A stretch of 64,000 bases of DNA from Candidatus Obscuribacterales bacterium (GCA_019752635.1 JAIELX010000015.1:1-64000), one strand, 5' to 3'; positions 42,289 through 52,479 are shown, numbered from the stretch's first letter. The notes: generated by a model not told the origin, from the sequence alone. Program-made: numbers and translations.

Positions 42289-45003
42289 ATGCACGGCGGA
42301 TCCGGACGAATATTGAAGCGCAGCGTCTCGTTGACTTTGCACGCAGCGACGATCTCGCTACTGCTGGCGTCGATGCCGATCCCTCTGAGCAATCTGCAGG
42401 CGCAGGCCGTTGTCGGTGAAACTGTTCAGGTGAAGACTGAGGCGGGTAACCCCTATCAGTTGCCGAAGACAGCTGTTCCTCACAGCTACGCTCTTACTTT
42501 CGCGCCTAACTTCGAGACCTTTACTTTTGAGGGAAAAGCCTCTATAAAACTGGAACTGACCGAAGCGACGGATGCAGTCACATTGAATGCGCTCGATCTT
42601 CAGATCAAGCGAGCAACACTTGTACCAGAGCTAGCAGACTCTGTCGAGCACACCGGCACTGTCGCTCTTGATGCGGAGCACGAGCAAGCCCGCATCGCCT
42701 TCGGCAAGGCTTTGCCGAAGGGAATGTATGAATTGCGCCTGGAATTCTCCGGCACGCTTAACGACAACATGCGCGGATTCTATCGCTCTTACTTCAAAGA
42801 TAAGGACGGAAACAAGCGCTGGCTGGCTACCACGCAAATGGAACCTACCGACGCGCGGCGAATGTTTCCTTGCTTCGATGAACCGGAGATGAAAGCCACT
42901 TTTGGCATTACTGCTGAAATTCCCGCAGATATGGTCGCTATCTCAAATGGTGCTGTCGCGTCGGAGAAGATCAGTGGTGGCAGGAAAACGGTAGTGTTTG
43001 AATCGTCTCCGAAAATGTCCTCGTATTTAGTGGCGTTGATCATTGGCGATTTTAAGTCTACTTCGGTCAAGCAAGCCTGCGGAATTCCGATTCGCCTCTG
43101 GGCGCCAGTCGGCAAAGAATCTCTTGGTGCTTTCGCGCTGGACGCCGCTGCAAAAGTGTTGCAGTATCAAACCGACTACTTCGGCATTCCTTATCCCGGT
43201 AAGAAATTGGACCTGATCGCAATTCCGGATTTTCGTTCTGGCGCGATGGAAAACCTTGGAGCGATCACGTTTCGCGAAGCGGCTTTGCTGGTAGACGAGA
43301 AAACCGGCAGTACCTTTCTCAAGCGTCGTGTCGCAAATATCGTTGCGCACGAGATTGCTCACCAGTGGTTTGGTGACCTTGTCACCATGAAGTGGTGGGA
43401 CGACATCTGGCTCAATGAAGCCTTTGCGTCTTGGATGGCGACTAAGACGGTTGATGCGATTTTTCCTGCTTGGCACGAAGTGACCCGCTCAGTTTTGACG
43501 CGCAATGAATCAATGGGAATTGACCAGCTCAAGGCAACTAGAGCGATTCATGCGCACGTGGACAATCCGAAGCAGGCAGCTGAGATGTTTGACCCGATAA
43601 CATACGATAAGGGTGAATCCGTTCTGCGTATGTTGGAAGTTTACGTAGGAGCGAAAAAGTTTCAGGCCGGAATTCACGATTACCTCAAAGCACATGAATT
43701 TGGCAATGCCTCAAGCCAGGACTTGTGGCAGTCCATTGGGAACGCGGCGCCTGATGTTCCGGTTTCCGAGTTGATGAAGACCTGGGTTTTTCAACCAGGA
43801 TTTCCTGTGGTGACGGTTGACCGCAGCAACGGTAAAACAGCTGTTTCGCAAGAGCGTTTCTTCGGCATGCCGGGAGAGAAAACTGACTCTTCTACCTGGA
43901 AGATTCCACTGGTAATTCGAGCCGTTCAAACTGATAGCAAGTCCGAGCCGATCCGAAAGGTGATTGGCTCTCGGAACGAAGAAGTAGCCATTCCGAGCAA
44001 ATGGAAAGGCATTTTGGTGAATGCGGGCGGGATGGGCTTTTACCGTACGCGCTTTTCGCCGGATGCCATCGCTGACCTCATGCGCGAATTTGATCAATTG
44101 ACGCCGGAGGAGCGCCTGTCCACCTTAGCTGATGTTAGCGCTCAGGTGTGGAACGCAAGTTTGCCGGTTGAGGACAAATTGAACTTCATTTTGAAGGTCG
44201 GCTGTGAGCAGAATCCGCTGGTTTTGACGAAGCTAGTCGATGCTTCGAAGCATCCGCATCATTACATGGATGCCAAAACGCAGTCAGCCTACGAAAAACT
44301 TTTGCGGACATTGCTGTTACCGGTGAAAAATCGAATCGGTTGGAACCCGCAGAGTGGAGAGGACGATGCAACCAACGATTTGCGCGAAAGCACACTGTGG
44401 ATTCTGGGCACCTATGCGCAAGACCCCAAGACGATTTCCGAGGCGCGAGCACTCTACAAAAAGTTCATGGGGAATCACCAATCTATTCCTTCGAACATTA
44501 TCGGAACGGTGCTGTCTATAGTGGCATACAATGGCACCGCTGCGGACTACGAAGAGATGGCTTCAGCTTGGAAGAAAGAGTCTATTCCGGAACTAGAGAA
44601 GAAGTTTCTCTACAAGCTAGCTGAGTTCAGGCAGCCTGAACTGGTCGATAAGACTCTGATGCTGGTGATTGGACCGGATGTACGCAGTCAGGACGGGTTC
44701 AAGGTGTTGGCGGAAATGTTGGCGCGTCCGACCAGCCAGACGCGCGCATGGGAATTCACCCGAAACAACTGGAAGCAGATTACGGAGAAGTTTCCGCCAA
44801 GAAGCTTGAACGCCATCGCTGCTGCCTGTGCTTCGTTCGATAGACCTGAGGAAGAGCAGTCCATCAAACAGTTCTTTGCCGAAAACAAATTGCCTTACGG
44901 CAAGGCGGAAGTATCGCGAATGCTTGAGGTGTTGCATGCATCGGTGCTCTATCGCCAGCGCAACGAAGAGAAAATTCGCGCCTGGGTCACCGCACGGAAA
45001 TAG
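42289..45003 (+). CDS. pepN: M1-family zinc aminopeptidase, secreted
   Basis: A 904-residue gluzincin. Signal peptide at about 10-40, substrate N-terminus motif GAMEN at 318-322, zinc site HEIAH at 354-358 with the third ligand Glu377 (NEAFASW), and a C-terminal ERAP1-like helical domain from about 560. Domain order and length fit M1 aminopeptidases of the ERAP/tricorn-factor type. GAGAGGG precedes the ATG. It probably trims peptides outside the cytoplasm. The gene symbol is by family only. Confidence 0.94.
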   Translation: MHGGSGRILKRSVSLTLHAATISLLLASMPIPLSNLQAQAVVGETVQVKTEAGNPYQLPKTAVPHSYALTFAPNFETFTFEGKASIKLELTEATDAVTLNALDLQIKRATLVPELADSVEHTGTVALDAEHEQARIAFGKALPKGMYELRLEFSGTLNDNMRGFYRSYFKDKDGNKRWLATTQMEPTDARRMFPCFDEPEMKATFGITAEIPADMVAISNGAVASEKISGGRKTVVFESSPKMSSYLVALIIGDFKSTSVKQACGIPIRLWAPVGKESLGAFALDAAAKVLQYQTDYFGIPYPGKKLDLIAIPDFRSGAMENLGAITFREAALLVDEKTGSTFLKRRVANIVAHEIAHQWFGDLVTMKWWDDIWLNEAFASWMATKTVDAIFPAWHEVTRSVLTRNESMGIDQLKATRAIHAHVDNPKQAAEMFDPITYDKGESVLRMLEVYVGAKKFQAGIHDYLKAHEFGNASSQDLWQSIGNAAPDVPVSELMKTWVFQPGFPVVTVDRSNGKTAVSQERFFGMPGEKTDSSTWKIPLVIRAVQTDSKSEPIRKVIGSRNEEVAIPSKWKGILVNAGGMGFYRTRFSPDAIADLMREFDQLTPEERLSTLADVSAQVWNASLPVEDKLNFILKVGCEQNPLVLTKLVDASKHPHHYMDAKTQSAYEKLLRTLLLPVKNRIGWNPQSGEDDATNDLRESTLWILGTYAQDPKTISEARALYKKFMGNHQSIPSNIIGTVLSIVAYNGTAADYEEMASAWKKESIPELEKKFLYKLAEFRQPELVDKTLMLVIGPDVRSQDGFKVLAEMLARPTSQTRAWEFTRNNWKQITEKFPPRSLNAIAAACASFDRPEEEQSIKQFFAENKLPYGKAEVSRMLEVLHASVLYRQRNEEKIRAWVTARK

Positions 45004-45074
45004 TGCGGAGTGCGCACGCCGCGAGAACCTCGAGGCGCGCGGGATTCCAGCCATCTCTTGAAGCTCTGTCGTTG

Positions 45075-45785
45075 TTAGAACGTACCCGGGTAGCGCACGA
45101 ACAGCGCCAGGCATAATGCTATCACTGCTGTGTCTGTCAGCAGTCCGTGAGCAAGGGCCGTAGTTAAGATGGACCCCGAACGACGATAGATAATTGCAAG
45201 AAGTCCGCCATAGATCGCTAGCAACAGCGTCGCCACTTCCGCCCAGCCGGGGAAGAGAACCATGCGAAATATCAGGTAGTGAAATGCTGCGTACGCAAGC
45301 GACGAACAAATGATTCCGAAATGCTTGAATGGCGGGTTGCGAAGTTTGTCGAGCTGGTTGAGTACGATCCCGCGCCAAAAAATTTCTTCAAGAAGCGGGT
45401 TTACAAAAATGGTGTAAACGCCAAGACCGATGAATACGCCTCGGCTGTAACCGAGGTCCTTGAGCAGTACCAAGACTGCCTCGTTGGATAAGAGCCGTGG
45501 TCCGAAAACCTCGTACGTGAATAGTGCGACACAACTGAAAACCACTGATGCCACCAGTAGTGCCAGGCAATGCATCTTCCGCGGGCGCTTGAGGCTTGGG
45601 GTCCAGAGGTTCCTTCCCCAAATGATGACCGGTAGAAGGCAGATCCCGTGATAGAACCCGTACGCCCAGGTTGCGCTGTGCATGGTGTAGAGACCAGCGA
45701 ACATCGCCAGACATGGCAGCACTGCCCAGATGAATATCCCCGCAGCGGCGAAGGCGTCATTTTGCGGTTTTGTCAGTGCAGTCAT
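45075..45785 (-). CDS. CPBP-family intramembrane metalloprotease
   Basis: A 236-residue membrane protein with the CPBP (CAAX prenyl protease 2/bacteriocin-processing) motifs: EEIFWRG, the His in AAFHYLIF and the His in ALAHGLLTD. Six to eight hydrophobic helices. Members cleave within membranes and often confer bacteriocin self-immunity; some are pseudo-enzymes. The motifs look intact here. GAGGAAA precedes the ATG. Confidence 0.88.
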   Translation of the reverse strand: MTALTKPQNDAFAAAGIFIWAVLPCLAMFAGLYTMHSATWAYGFYHGICLLPVIIWGRNLWTPSLKRPRKMHCLALLVASVVFSCVALFTYEVFGPRLLSNEAVLVLLKDLGYSRGVFIGLGVYTIFVNPLLEEIFWRGIVLNQLDKLRNPPFKHFGIICSSLAYAAFHYLIFRMVLFPGWAEVATLLLAIYGGLLAIIYRRSGSILTTALAHGLLTDTAVIALCLALFVRYPGTF

Positions 45786-45942
45786 TTGTTTCCTCGAACG
45801 CCGTTACAACCAATTCTACTCAACTCTTACCGATCCGTCGGAGATAAATTCAAGATACTAGAGCTCAATCCTGAAGTAACTTTCGGTACAAAATCGGGTG
45901 GACAGCGGTAAACTCTTCCAACTACTGCTGAGAAGTAACATC

Positions 45943-46476
45943 ATGAAAACAAGTGTTATCCTGAAAAAACTGTCGGTTCTTCTGTCTGTCGCGGGGATTG
46001 CGTTATCGCTGAGCGCATGCGCCGGTGGTGGCAGCAGCGGCGAAACTCAGCAAGCTGCTCCGAGCGCTGCTGTGACCCCGGCCGAGAGTCAGTCCGTGCA
46101 GAGCGCTGGTTCTTCCGGCATGTTGCCCGGCGCCGGCAAGACCACGACCCCAAGTGGACTTCAGTTCGAAGAAGTTGTGGTGGGCACCGGGCCGTCGCCT
46201 CAGCCGGGTCAACTGGTCACCGTGCACTACACGGGATGGCTCGTGAACGGTAACAAGTTCGACAGCTCCGTAGACCGTGGGCAGCCCTTCCAATTTACTC
46301 TTGGTAAAGGCGAAGTGATCAAAGGCTGGGACGAAGGCGTCGCAACTATGAAAGTCGGCGGCAAACGCAAGCTGACAATTCCTTCCGCGCTTGGCTACGG
46401 ACCGTCTGGAATGCCACCGACGATCCCGCCTGATTCCACTCTCTTGTTCGATGTAGAACTTTTGGGCGCCCAGTAA
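45943..46476 (+). CDS. FKBP-type peptidyl-prolyl isomerase, lipoprotein
   Basis: The ATG at 45943 gives 177 residues. The signal sequence ends in LSACAGGG, a good lipobox, so the protein is probably lipid-anchored. After a Ser/Ala/Gln linker, the FKBP domain occupies about 70-177: VTVHYTGWLVNGNKFDSS, FTLGKGEVIKGWDEGV and GYGPSGMPPTIPPDSTLLFD. It should isomerise Xaa-Pro bonds of exported proteins. Confidence 0.94.
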   Translation: MKTSVILKKLSVLLSVAGIALSLSACAGGGSSGETQQAAPSAAVTPAESQSVQSAGSSGMLPGAGKTTTPSGLQFEEVVVGTGPSPQPGQLVTVHYTGWLVNGNKFDSSVDRGQPFQFTLGKGEVIKGWDEGVATMKVGGKRKLTIPSALGYGPSGMPPTIPPDSTLLFDVELLGAQ

Positions 46477-46544
46477 GCAAACGAAAACAAGTTGGCAACA
46501 AAGAAGTAATACAAATTACCCGTGTTCAATTGCGAGGGCGGGCG

Positions 46545-46853
46545 ATGAAAACTTCTTCCACACACCAAAAACTGCGAAAGCTGACTAACGAGACTGCGCA
46601 CAAGCCGAAACCGGTCCTTCCGAAGGTACGGTCGCTGTGGTCCGAGCTCTCTTACCTCCTGCTGCGGTTGTTTCCGCCGAAGGTGAAGAACAGCATGTGC
46701 AAATACTACGGGCACGTACTTACAGATCGTCACTGGAAGGGGGAGTTTCCCGTTTGCGACCAGTGCGGCATGCAGATTCGGAGTAAGGCGGAGTTGCGCA
46801 CCGCGCTAATTAAAGCGGCAAGCGTCAGTGAAAAGACTGGTGCTAAACGTTAA
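46545..46853 (+). CDS. small hypothetical protein with CxxC
   Basis: The ATG at 46545 follows GAGGGCGGG and gives 102 residues. It is very basic at the N-terminus, with a YYGHVLTDRH / CDQCGM segment that could bind zinc together with an earlier Cys. It is transcribed in the same direction as the FKBP gene, 68 bases downstream. No family recognised. Confidence 0.65.
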   Translation: MKTSSTHQKLRKLTNETAHKPKPVLPKVRSLWSELSYLLLRLFPPKVKNSMCKYYGHVLTDRHWKGEFPVCDQCGMQIRSKAELRTALIKAASVSEKTGAKR

Positions 46854-47041
46854 CGGAAACAGGTTCGCTTTTTACTTCGATTTTTACTTTGTCCAAGTTT
46901 GAGGGAAGTACCAACGTTCGTCCTAACCCCTGGCGGCCGCGCGCGCGCCATCCAACAAGGCTTAATCTCCCTTGCGGGTTCCCCCAGTGCACTTGAGCGT
47001 CTGCACCCATATGATATTGAGCATAGAGCAGGGGCTTAGCA

Positions 47042-48934
47042 TTGTCGGAAGCGATCACATTTTCTAGTTTGTCGGATTCGGGAGATCTCCTGCAGCGGGA
47101 AAAGTCCGCAGTTAGTCGCTTCTCTACTGAGTTTGTTCATTCGTTTGCTTACGCCGGTGTGCAATCGCCAGTCAATGGAGTTGTGCAGCTTGCCGACAAG
47201 GCCTTCGGTACTGATATTCTGCCTTCCGTGCAGCTCATCGATGCGCCGACGCAAACGAGCGGCGGTTCGATTGAGTGGCACGGGCAAGTTCTGGGCGGAG
47301 CCGTTGGCGTCGCCGCTGATTTTCTTCTTTTGCGAAAGACAATGAGGCGTCCGTCGGTTGAGCTTCCCGCCTCGGTTATGGTTAAGAGGTCGGCTCTCAC
47401 CGGAGCTGTTTTGAATGGAGTCTTCCGACCGACTGACCCGGAGCAGGATTTTTGGACAGGACGAGCCAGAGCCGGGGTCGTAGGAGCAGTTTCATTCGGT
47501 TCCTTGTCGGCGCTTCAGCGACCGGTTGATCGTCTGTTGCAATCGGTAGGAATTAAGTCTGCCTTCGCTGCTGGAGTCCTCAGCGGTGTTCCGGTAGGTG
47601 TCGGCGAATCGCTTTTGAACAACGTTACCGGAGGGAAACACCAGGACGTTATCGAAACCGCCTATGCCTCGGCTCTTACCGCTGGAGTTCTGGGCAAGTT
47701 TCATGCATTCGGGCAGCAGGCTCGTGACGCGAAACTTTGTCGCGCCATTGCTTTAGAAAACGCAGCTTTATCTGCGGAAGCGCATGCGACCGGCAGCACT
47801 ACAAGCATCGCAGTTTCTGAGAACGTTCCCGCTCCGAAGATCGGGCAGAACGGCAGTGTTACCATTGTTCGGCCGTATCGTCTCGGGGACGGTACGCCTA
47901 TCATGGCAATTGCGAAGCATTATTCTCTTCCTCCAAGACACAATGGAGAAGGAACGCTGGTGCTGGAAGTGAACGGAAAAGTCCGGGGATATGCAAACTT
48001 GAGCGATGCGCATCGCAGCGTTGGAGAAGTTGCTGTAATGCCTGAGTACAGAGCTCATTCGATGCCTTTGCTAAACGCTGTCAAAGACCACATTGCCTCC
48101 ATGGGTGGTGTTTGGCACACTATGGCTCGCGCATCTACCTCGGCCAGTTTGCTTGAACTTGCGGCACGCCGCGGAAGCATCAAGATAATTGAAAAATCTG
48201 AGCCTTATCGTGGTCCTACTGAGGACATGGTGGATATTTCTTTCGTGGTGAGAGCGCCATCCAGAGCGCTTAGTGGACAGCCTCTGAGAAAATTTCTGGG
48301 CATTGACTCAACTGCTCCGCTAACTGCAGATCGCAGTACCAAAGCGCTGTCGGAGTCTGCGCACGAGCAGTCTAATCAGTGGGTCTCGTCGCAAATCATT
48401 ACCGGAAAACTTGCCAGGGGAGTACGCGTTGCACCGGCGTTCGGTGAGGCTATTGGTACAGATGGAAAGCAGCGCGGTGCCAGATACTCTTTGATAACAG
48501 TAGACGAATCAAGAGATCCTACTCTTAGAGCAATAATGAAAGACGCCGAGGCGCGGTTCTCCGGTTTGAGCGGAGACAAGCGGTTGCAGGCGGAAGAGTT
48601 GGCTCGCTATGTTCGGCGTATCTGCAATCCGGACAATGAGGGACCATCTATTGAACGTCGCGGCGAGTTAGCGCTGGCGTCCAAGCCGGGGCAAGCGGTT
48701 CCCGTCGGTGAGTTCATCAGGACCAACTCGGCGTTGTGTGTGCAATCCGGCTTGCTCTATGCGAAGCTTGCCAATGCACACGGCATCGCGACCACGCTTC
48801 GCGGTGCCATGACACCGTCCGGTATGCATGCTGCACCGGAGTCCTTGATCGGCAAGGAGTGGCTTACTTTCGACAGTGCTCGGGCTGTCTATGGTGCACC
48901 GTCTGCCCCTGTGGGGCACCGTCGCCGTCGATAA
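47042..48934 (+). CDS. multidomain protein: Gly/Ala-rich N-terminus, GNAT-like and transglutaminase-like domains
   Basis: A 630-residue protein from a TTG with AGGGG upstream. Residues about 30-225 are glycine/alanine-rich and weakly hydrophobic (GGAVGVAADFLLL, GVLSGVPVGVGESLL), like glycine-zipper regions that insert in or pack on membranes. Residues about 272-385 resemble a GNAT acetyltransferase (TLVLEVNGKVRGYANL, GEVAVMPEYRAHSMPLLNAV). The C-terminal part has an ordered Cys566, His596, Asp611 set (NSALCVQ, GMHAA, LTFDSAR) as in transglutaminase-like enzymes. The N-terminal layout parallels the HAD-bearing protein at 57244. Function is inferred only from domains. Confidence 0.6.
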   Translation: MSEAITFSSLSDSGDLLQREKSAVSRFSTEFVHSFAYAGVQSPVNGVVQLADKAFGTDILPSVQLIDAPTQTSGGSIEWHGQVLGGAVGVAADFLLLRKTMRRPSVELPASVMVKRSALTGAVLNGVFRPTDPEQDFWTGRARAGVVGAVSFGSLSALQRPVDRLLQSVGIKSAFAAGVLSGVPVGVGESLLNNVTGGKHQDVIETAYASALTAGVLGKFHAFGQQARDAKLCRAIALENAALSAEAHATGSTTSIAVSENVPAPKIGQNGSVTIVRPYRLGDGTPIMAIAKHYSLPPRHNGEGTLVLEVNGKVRGYANLSDAHRSVGEVAVMPEYRAHSMPLLNAVKDHIASMGGVWHTMARASTSASLLELAARRGSIKIIEKSEPYRGPTEDMVDISFVVRAPSRALSGQPLRKFLGIDSTAPLTADRSTKALSESAHEQSNQWVSSQIITGKLARGVRVAPAFGEAIGTDGKQRGARYSLITVDESRDPTLRAIMKDAEARFSGLSGDKRLQAEELARYVRRICNPDNEGPSIERRGELALASKPGQAVPVGEFIRTNSALCVQSGLLYAKLANAHGIATTLRGAMTPSGMHAAPESLIGKEWLTFDSARAVYGAPSAPVGHRRRR

Positions 48935-49236
48935 CGCGGGGCTTTGTAGGGAAGTCGTAGGTAGTTCGTCGCTGTGCCGACCGGTTGCGTGTAGGCCTCT
49001 GACCGACGAAATGGACTTCTCGCGACTCTGAGGCGTAATGTAGTGACCGTTAACGAATCTCAGAGCTGTAAGGAGAGTGTCCTCTATTCTGGTCGGTAAC
49101 ACTTCTTTACAATCTGGAGAGGGATTCTTCTTCCAGCTTTGAGAGAACCCTACAAGCGGCATTTTCGAGTTGCCGTTCCTCTGATGACCGTTGGAGTCTG
49201 GCTTTTGCGGTTTGCGATATCTCAACTGGAAGTGAC

Positions 49237-49392
49237 ATGGATTCGCCCCTGGTTCAAGGCTTGCTGTTGAAGAACGTTTGCGACACCTTACAAATGCTGC
49301 CTGAGAAGTCAGACCGCTTCTTGACGCTTCGAAAGCAATTGACCATAGGGGTTTACCGGTATAAGGCGTGGCTTTGGAAACGCGCGCCGTAA
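49237..49392 (+). CDS. possible 51-residue protein
   Basis: The ATG at 49237 has GGAAG upstream and encodes 51 residues (MDSPLVQGLLLKN ... WLWKRAP), helical and basic. The same frame is open for about 50 more codons upstream without a start codon and also reads like protein (SFERTLQAAFSSCRSSDDRW), so the gene might be truncated or use an unusual start. The surrounding 48935-49653 has no other gene. Confidence 0.4.
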   Translation: MDSPLVQGLLLKNVCDTLQMLPEKSDRFLTLRKQLTIGVYRYKAWLWKRAP

Positions 49393-49653
49393 TCGCTGAA
49401 AGGGCGCTGGGTTGCTGGACTACATGAAAAGATTAAAGGATTTTAATACTGCTTGGCAACCCCCTAACTTTTCCAATTTTATTGTTTACCTTTTCACGGG
49501 AAAGATAACACAAGGGCAAATTGAATAGCGGCAGTGATTTAAGAACGAGCGCGTTCTCTCTCTTAACTCGCCAGTTACCAGGATCGTCTCACCAGATGCA
49601 TCCGTAACCACGGTACAAACTTACTAGTTGATTGAAATGGAGTGTTAGGTACT

Positions 49654-51078
49654 ATGACAAACCCCAAGAAAGTGAGTCGAAGTTTGTCTTCTCATCGCAA
49701 CGACACTGGTTCGATGGGCGTTCTCATCTGCTGCGGTGTTCTCGTTTCAATTATCGGTATAGGTGCATTCGCTGCCGACATCAGCCACCACACCGCGGTA
49801 CGCACGGAATTGCAGAGTGCGGCCGATGCTGCCGCCATAGCAGGTGCCAAGGCTCTGGTAAATCCTGAGACCGCAACGATGGCTGAGGAACAGGCACTGA
49901 GTGTTGCCAGTGCGAACAACGCGGATGGTAAGCCGGTCACCAATGATGATGGCGGACAGGTTGAAGTAGAGATCACTGAGGCCGCTGATCCTGGTGAAAT
50001 TGCGGCGTGCCAGGTAACTGCGCGTCGAACAATCAATAACTGGTTGGCTACTATTATCGGAAGACCGACGGATGTAATTGCAGTGACTTCGAAGGCTGCT
50101 GCTTCAGCCACTGTTGATACCATCGATGCCGGAATCTTGTTCCCGCTGGCTGTCAGCATTGATGCCGTACCCACCAAAGGACGTTCGAGCGACACCTTAG
50201 CATCGAGCGTCTATGGCACCAGCCCCAACGACAAGCTCAATGTTAACAACGCCGGAAACACTTTGCTTGCGCGAGGAGCATCGGTAGGAATCGCGAAGAT
50301 TGCTCCGACATTATCCGTAGCCTCTCTGGTTACGTGCATGTTTGTCAGCGATGCTTTTGCTAAGAAGGATGATGCTGCCGCAGCTACCACAACAACGACC
50401 ACGTCGAATGGCAACGGAAACGGTAATGGCAATGGTAATGGCAATGGTAACGGCTCAGGGACAACTACCGGCGGGACAACTACCGGTAGCACCGGTGGCG
50501 GTTCTTCATCGTCTAATGACGTCACCTACCCGCCCCTCAAGAATTTGAAGGTTGGCGACACCTTGCGCCTTGTGATCAACTCGGACAAAGTCGACAACGC
50601 AGGCTGGACCTCCTTCACTGAGAAGGAAACCAATGCCAACTGGTTGCATTCAGTTGTCGATATCGCTCTAGATCTCGCGCCGCCGAACGATAACTATAAA
50701 ATTCCGTCTTGCACCATCGGACAACCGATCTACCTTACCAATGGTGTCAAAGGCTTCAAGGATTTCGCTACGGATCCTGCGAAACTAAATGCTCTGAAAG
50801 CTCAAGACGTGCTGTATCTCCCCGTTGTTGAGGGAGATAAGTTCAATCAATCTCGTCCATTGATCGGCTGGGTAGCGGTGAAGATCAACGCTGTTTATAT
50901 CAACAATCAAAAAGGTACGGTTCAAGAATTCGAATCCACCATTTTGAAAGCACCGGTGCGCGGTAAGAAAGGCGATATTCCGCCTGTTCCATCCGGCGAC
51001 GCTCAGTCGCAAACTACGCTTGAAGCAATTTCGCCTTCAGCGGTCAGATTGGTGACCATGCAACAGCCGCAATCGTAA
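49654..51078 (+). CDS. TadG-like (Flp pilus-type) membrane-anchored protein
   Basis: A 474-residue protein. After a short Lys/Ser-rich start, residues about 22-45 are a membrane helix (GVLICCGVLVSIIGIGAFAA). Next comes DISHHTAVRTELQSAADAAA, the Tad/TadG N-terminal signature (hydrophobic helix, then D, then LQ-AADAAALAGA) seen in pilus-assembly pseudopilin-like proteins. The mid-region has a second hydrophobic segment ending in DAFAKKDD, then an Asn-Gly repeat and Gly/Ser/Thr linker, then a beta-rich C-terminal domain. No other tad gene lies in the window. Confidence 0.8.
   Translation: MTNPKKVSRSLSSHRNDTGSMGVLICCGVLVSIIGIGAFAADISHHTAVRTELQSAADAAAIAGAKALVNPETATMAEEQALSVASANNADGKPVTNDDGGQVEVEITEAADPGEIAACQVTARRTINNWLATIIGRPTDVIAVTSKAAASATVDTIDAGILFPLAVSIDAVPTKGRSSDTLASSVYGTSPNDKLNVNNAGNTLLARGASVGIAKIAPTLSVASLVTCMFVSDAFAKKDDAAAATTTTTTSNGNGNGNGNGNGNGNGSGTTTGGTTTGSTGGGSSSSNDVTYPPLKNLKVGDTLRLVINSDKVDNAGWTSFTEKETNANWLHSVVDIALDLAPPNDNYKIPSCTIGQPIYLTNGVKGFKDFATDPAKLNALKAQDVLYLPVVEGDKFNQSRPLIGWVAVKINAVYINNQKGTVQEFESTILKAPVRGKKGDIPPVPSGDAQSQTTLEAISPSAVRLVTMQQPQS
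50407..50454 (+). repeat. tandem Asn-Gly codon repeat
   Basis: Eight consecutive AAY-GGN codon pairs encode an alternating Asn-Gly linker in the TadG-like protein. The near-identical six-base units are prone to slippage in multiples of three, which would change linker length without breaking the frame. Confidence 0.85.
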
Positions 51079-51112
51079 TGCTGGGAGCGACGACAACTCG
51101 TTCGATTCAAAG

Positions 51113-51145
51113 CGAAAGGGTGCCGGCCAAGCCGACACCCTTTCG
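51113..51145. terminator. bidirectional terminator-like hairpin between convergent genes
   Basis: A 15-base stem with one mismatch (CGAAAGGGTG-CGGC ... GCCG-CACCCTTTCG) and a three-to-four-base loop lies between the TadG-like gene and aceA, which converge here. A short A/T run occurs on each side of the stem. It probably ends both transcripts. Confidence 0.75.
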
Positions 51146-51174
51146 TTATGTCTGAACCATCGGTTTTGGTGCTC

Positions 51175-52479
51175 TTAACGCGAGTGTGCCAACTTCTTGT
51201 TGAACTGTTCCTGTTCCGTGGAACCTTCAAGGGCTTGCGTGGATGCTGTTCCGCCCGAGACAGCCATTAGCACTTTGTCGAAGTAACCGGTGCCAACTTC
51301 GCGTTGATGACGAACCGCCGTGTAGCCACGGTCTTGAAGAGCGAATTCTTCCTCTTGCAGGCGTACATAGGCCGGCATTCCTTCGCGGGCATATTCGTGA
51401 GCCAGTTGGAAAGCACTGAGATTGGTGGCATGCCACCCTGCCAGGGTGATGAATTGATACTTGAATCCAAGCTCTCCCAGCTTTTGGTTGAACACGGCAA
51501 TTGTCTTGTCGTCCAAATGCTGTTTCCAGTTGAATGAAGGAGAGCAATTGTACGCAAGCAGCTTGCCCGGGAACTTCTCGTGTACTGCCGCTGCGAATTC
51601 CTTCGCTTCGCCCAGGTCCGGCTTGGAACTTTCGAACCACAGCAAGTCTGCATACGGTGCGTAAGCCAATGCGCGAGCAACAACCGGCTCCAGACCCTTC
51701 TTAACATGGAAGTAGCCTTCCGGTGTTCTCTTTCCGTTGATAAATGGGTGGTCGGCAGGATCGATATCAGACATCAGCAATGTTGCATCGAGCGCGTCGG
51801 TGCGTGCTACCAGAATTGTCGGGACGTCAAGCACGTCTGCGGCTAAGCGAGCGCCGCACAATGTGCGGATGAACTGAGCTGTCGGAACCAATACTTTTCC
51901 GCCAAGGTGCCCGCACTTCTTTTCCGAAGCGAGCTGGTCCTCAAAGTGAACGCCGCTTGCACCTGCTTCAATCATGCTTTTCATCAATTCGAAAGCGTGA
52001 ACTGGTCCGCCAAATCCGGCTTCTGCATCGGCCATGATCGGCGCGTACCAATATTTATCGCTAGTGCCTTCGCTGACATCCACTTGATCTGCGCGCATCA
52101 AAGCATTGTTCAGGCGCTTCACCAGCTCAGGCACGCTGTTTGAAGGATACAGACTTTGATCCGGATAGGTGTGCTTAGCCGCGTTCGCGTCAGCAGCTAC
52201 TTGCCAGCCGCTGAGGTAGATTGACTTGAGACCGGCTCGAACCATCTGAACAGCTTGTGATCCGTTCATTGCGCCTAGCGCTGTTATGTGCGGCTCTGTA
52301 TGAAGCAATTCCCAAAGACGGTCGGCTCCTGCTCTGGCTAGCGTATGCTCCACCTTAATTGATGGACGCAAGCGCAACACATCTTCTGCCGTGTAAGTTC
52401 TTTTGATTCCCTTCCACCGTGCATCCTTTTCCCAATTGGCAGTAATGGTGTTCGACAAGTCGGAATTAGTTGAACGCAT
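51175..52479 (-). CDS. aceA: isocitrate lyase
   Basis: A 434-residue glyoxylate-cycle enzyme that splits isocitrate into succinate and glyoxylate. The catalytic loop [10 protein letters not shown] holds the Cys at about 189. Other conserved parts are [10 protein letters not shown], the metal site DAEAGFGG and NCSPSFNW. Length is that of bacterial AceA. GAGG lies ten bases before the ATG. No malate synthase is in the window, so the shunt cannot be confirmed, but the gene implies growth on acetate or fatty acids. Confidence 0.97.
   Translation of the reverse strand: MRSTNSDLSNTITANWEKDARWKGIKRTYTAEDVLRLRPSIKVEHTLARAGADRLWELLHTEPHITALGAMNGSQAVQMVRAGLKSIYLSGWQVAADANAAKHTYPDQSLYPSNSVPELVKRLNNALMRADQVDVSEGTSDKYWYAPIMADAEAGFGGPVHAFELMKSMIEAGASGVHFEDQLASEKKCGHLGGKVLVPTAQFIRTLCGARLAADVLDVPTILVARTDALDATLLMSDIDPADHPFINGKRTPEGYFHVKKGLEPVVARALAYAPYADLLWFESSKPDLGEAKEFAAAVHEKFPGKLLAYNCSPSFNWKQHLDDKTIAVFNQKLGELGFKYQFITLAGWHATNLSAFQLAHEYAREGMPAYVRLQEEEFALQDRGYTAVRHQREVGTGYFDKVLMAVSGGTASTQALEGSTEQEQFNKKLAHSR

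Noticed and set aside
44617..45378. A reverse-strand open frame of 253 codons across the aminopeptidase end and the CPBP gene
   Set aside because: Both overlapped genes have strong family motifs; the frame has shadow composition and no start signal.
48668..49225. A reverse-strand open frame of 185 codons overlapping the end of the 47042 gene
   Set aside because: It overlaps a clearly coding gene, has no ribosome-binding site and has Arg/Ser/Pro-rich shadow-like composition.
49393..49653. Possible riboswitch ahead of the TadG-like gene
   Set aside because: There are some GGGTTG/CAACCC complementarities, but no match to a c-di-GMP or other riboswitch core that I can recognise.
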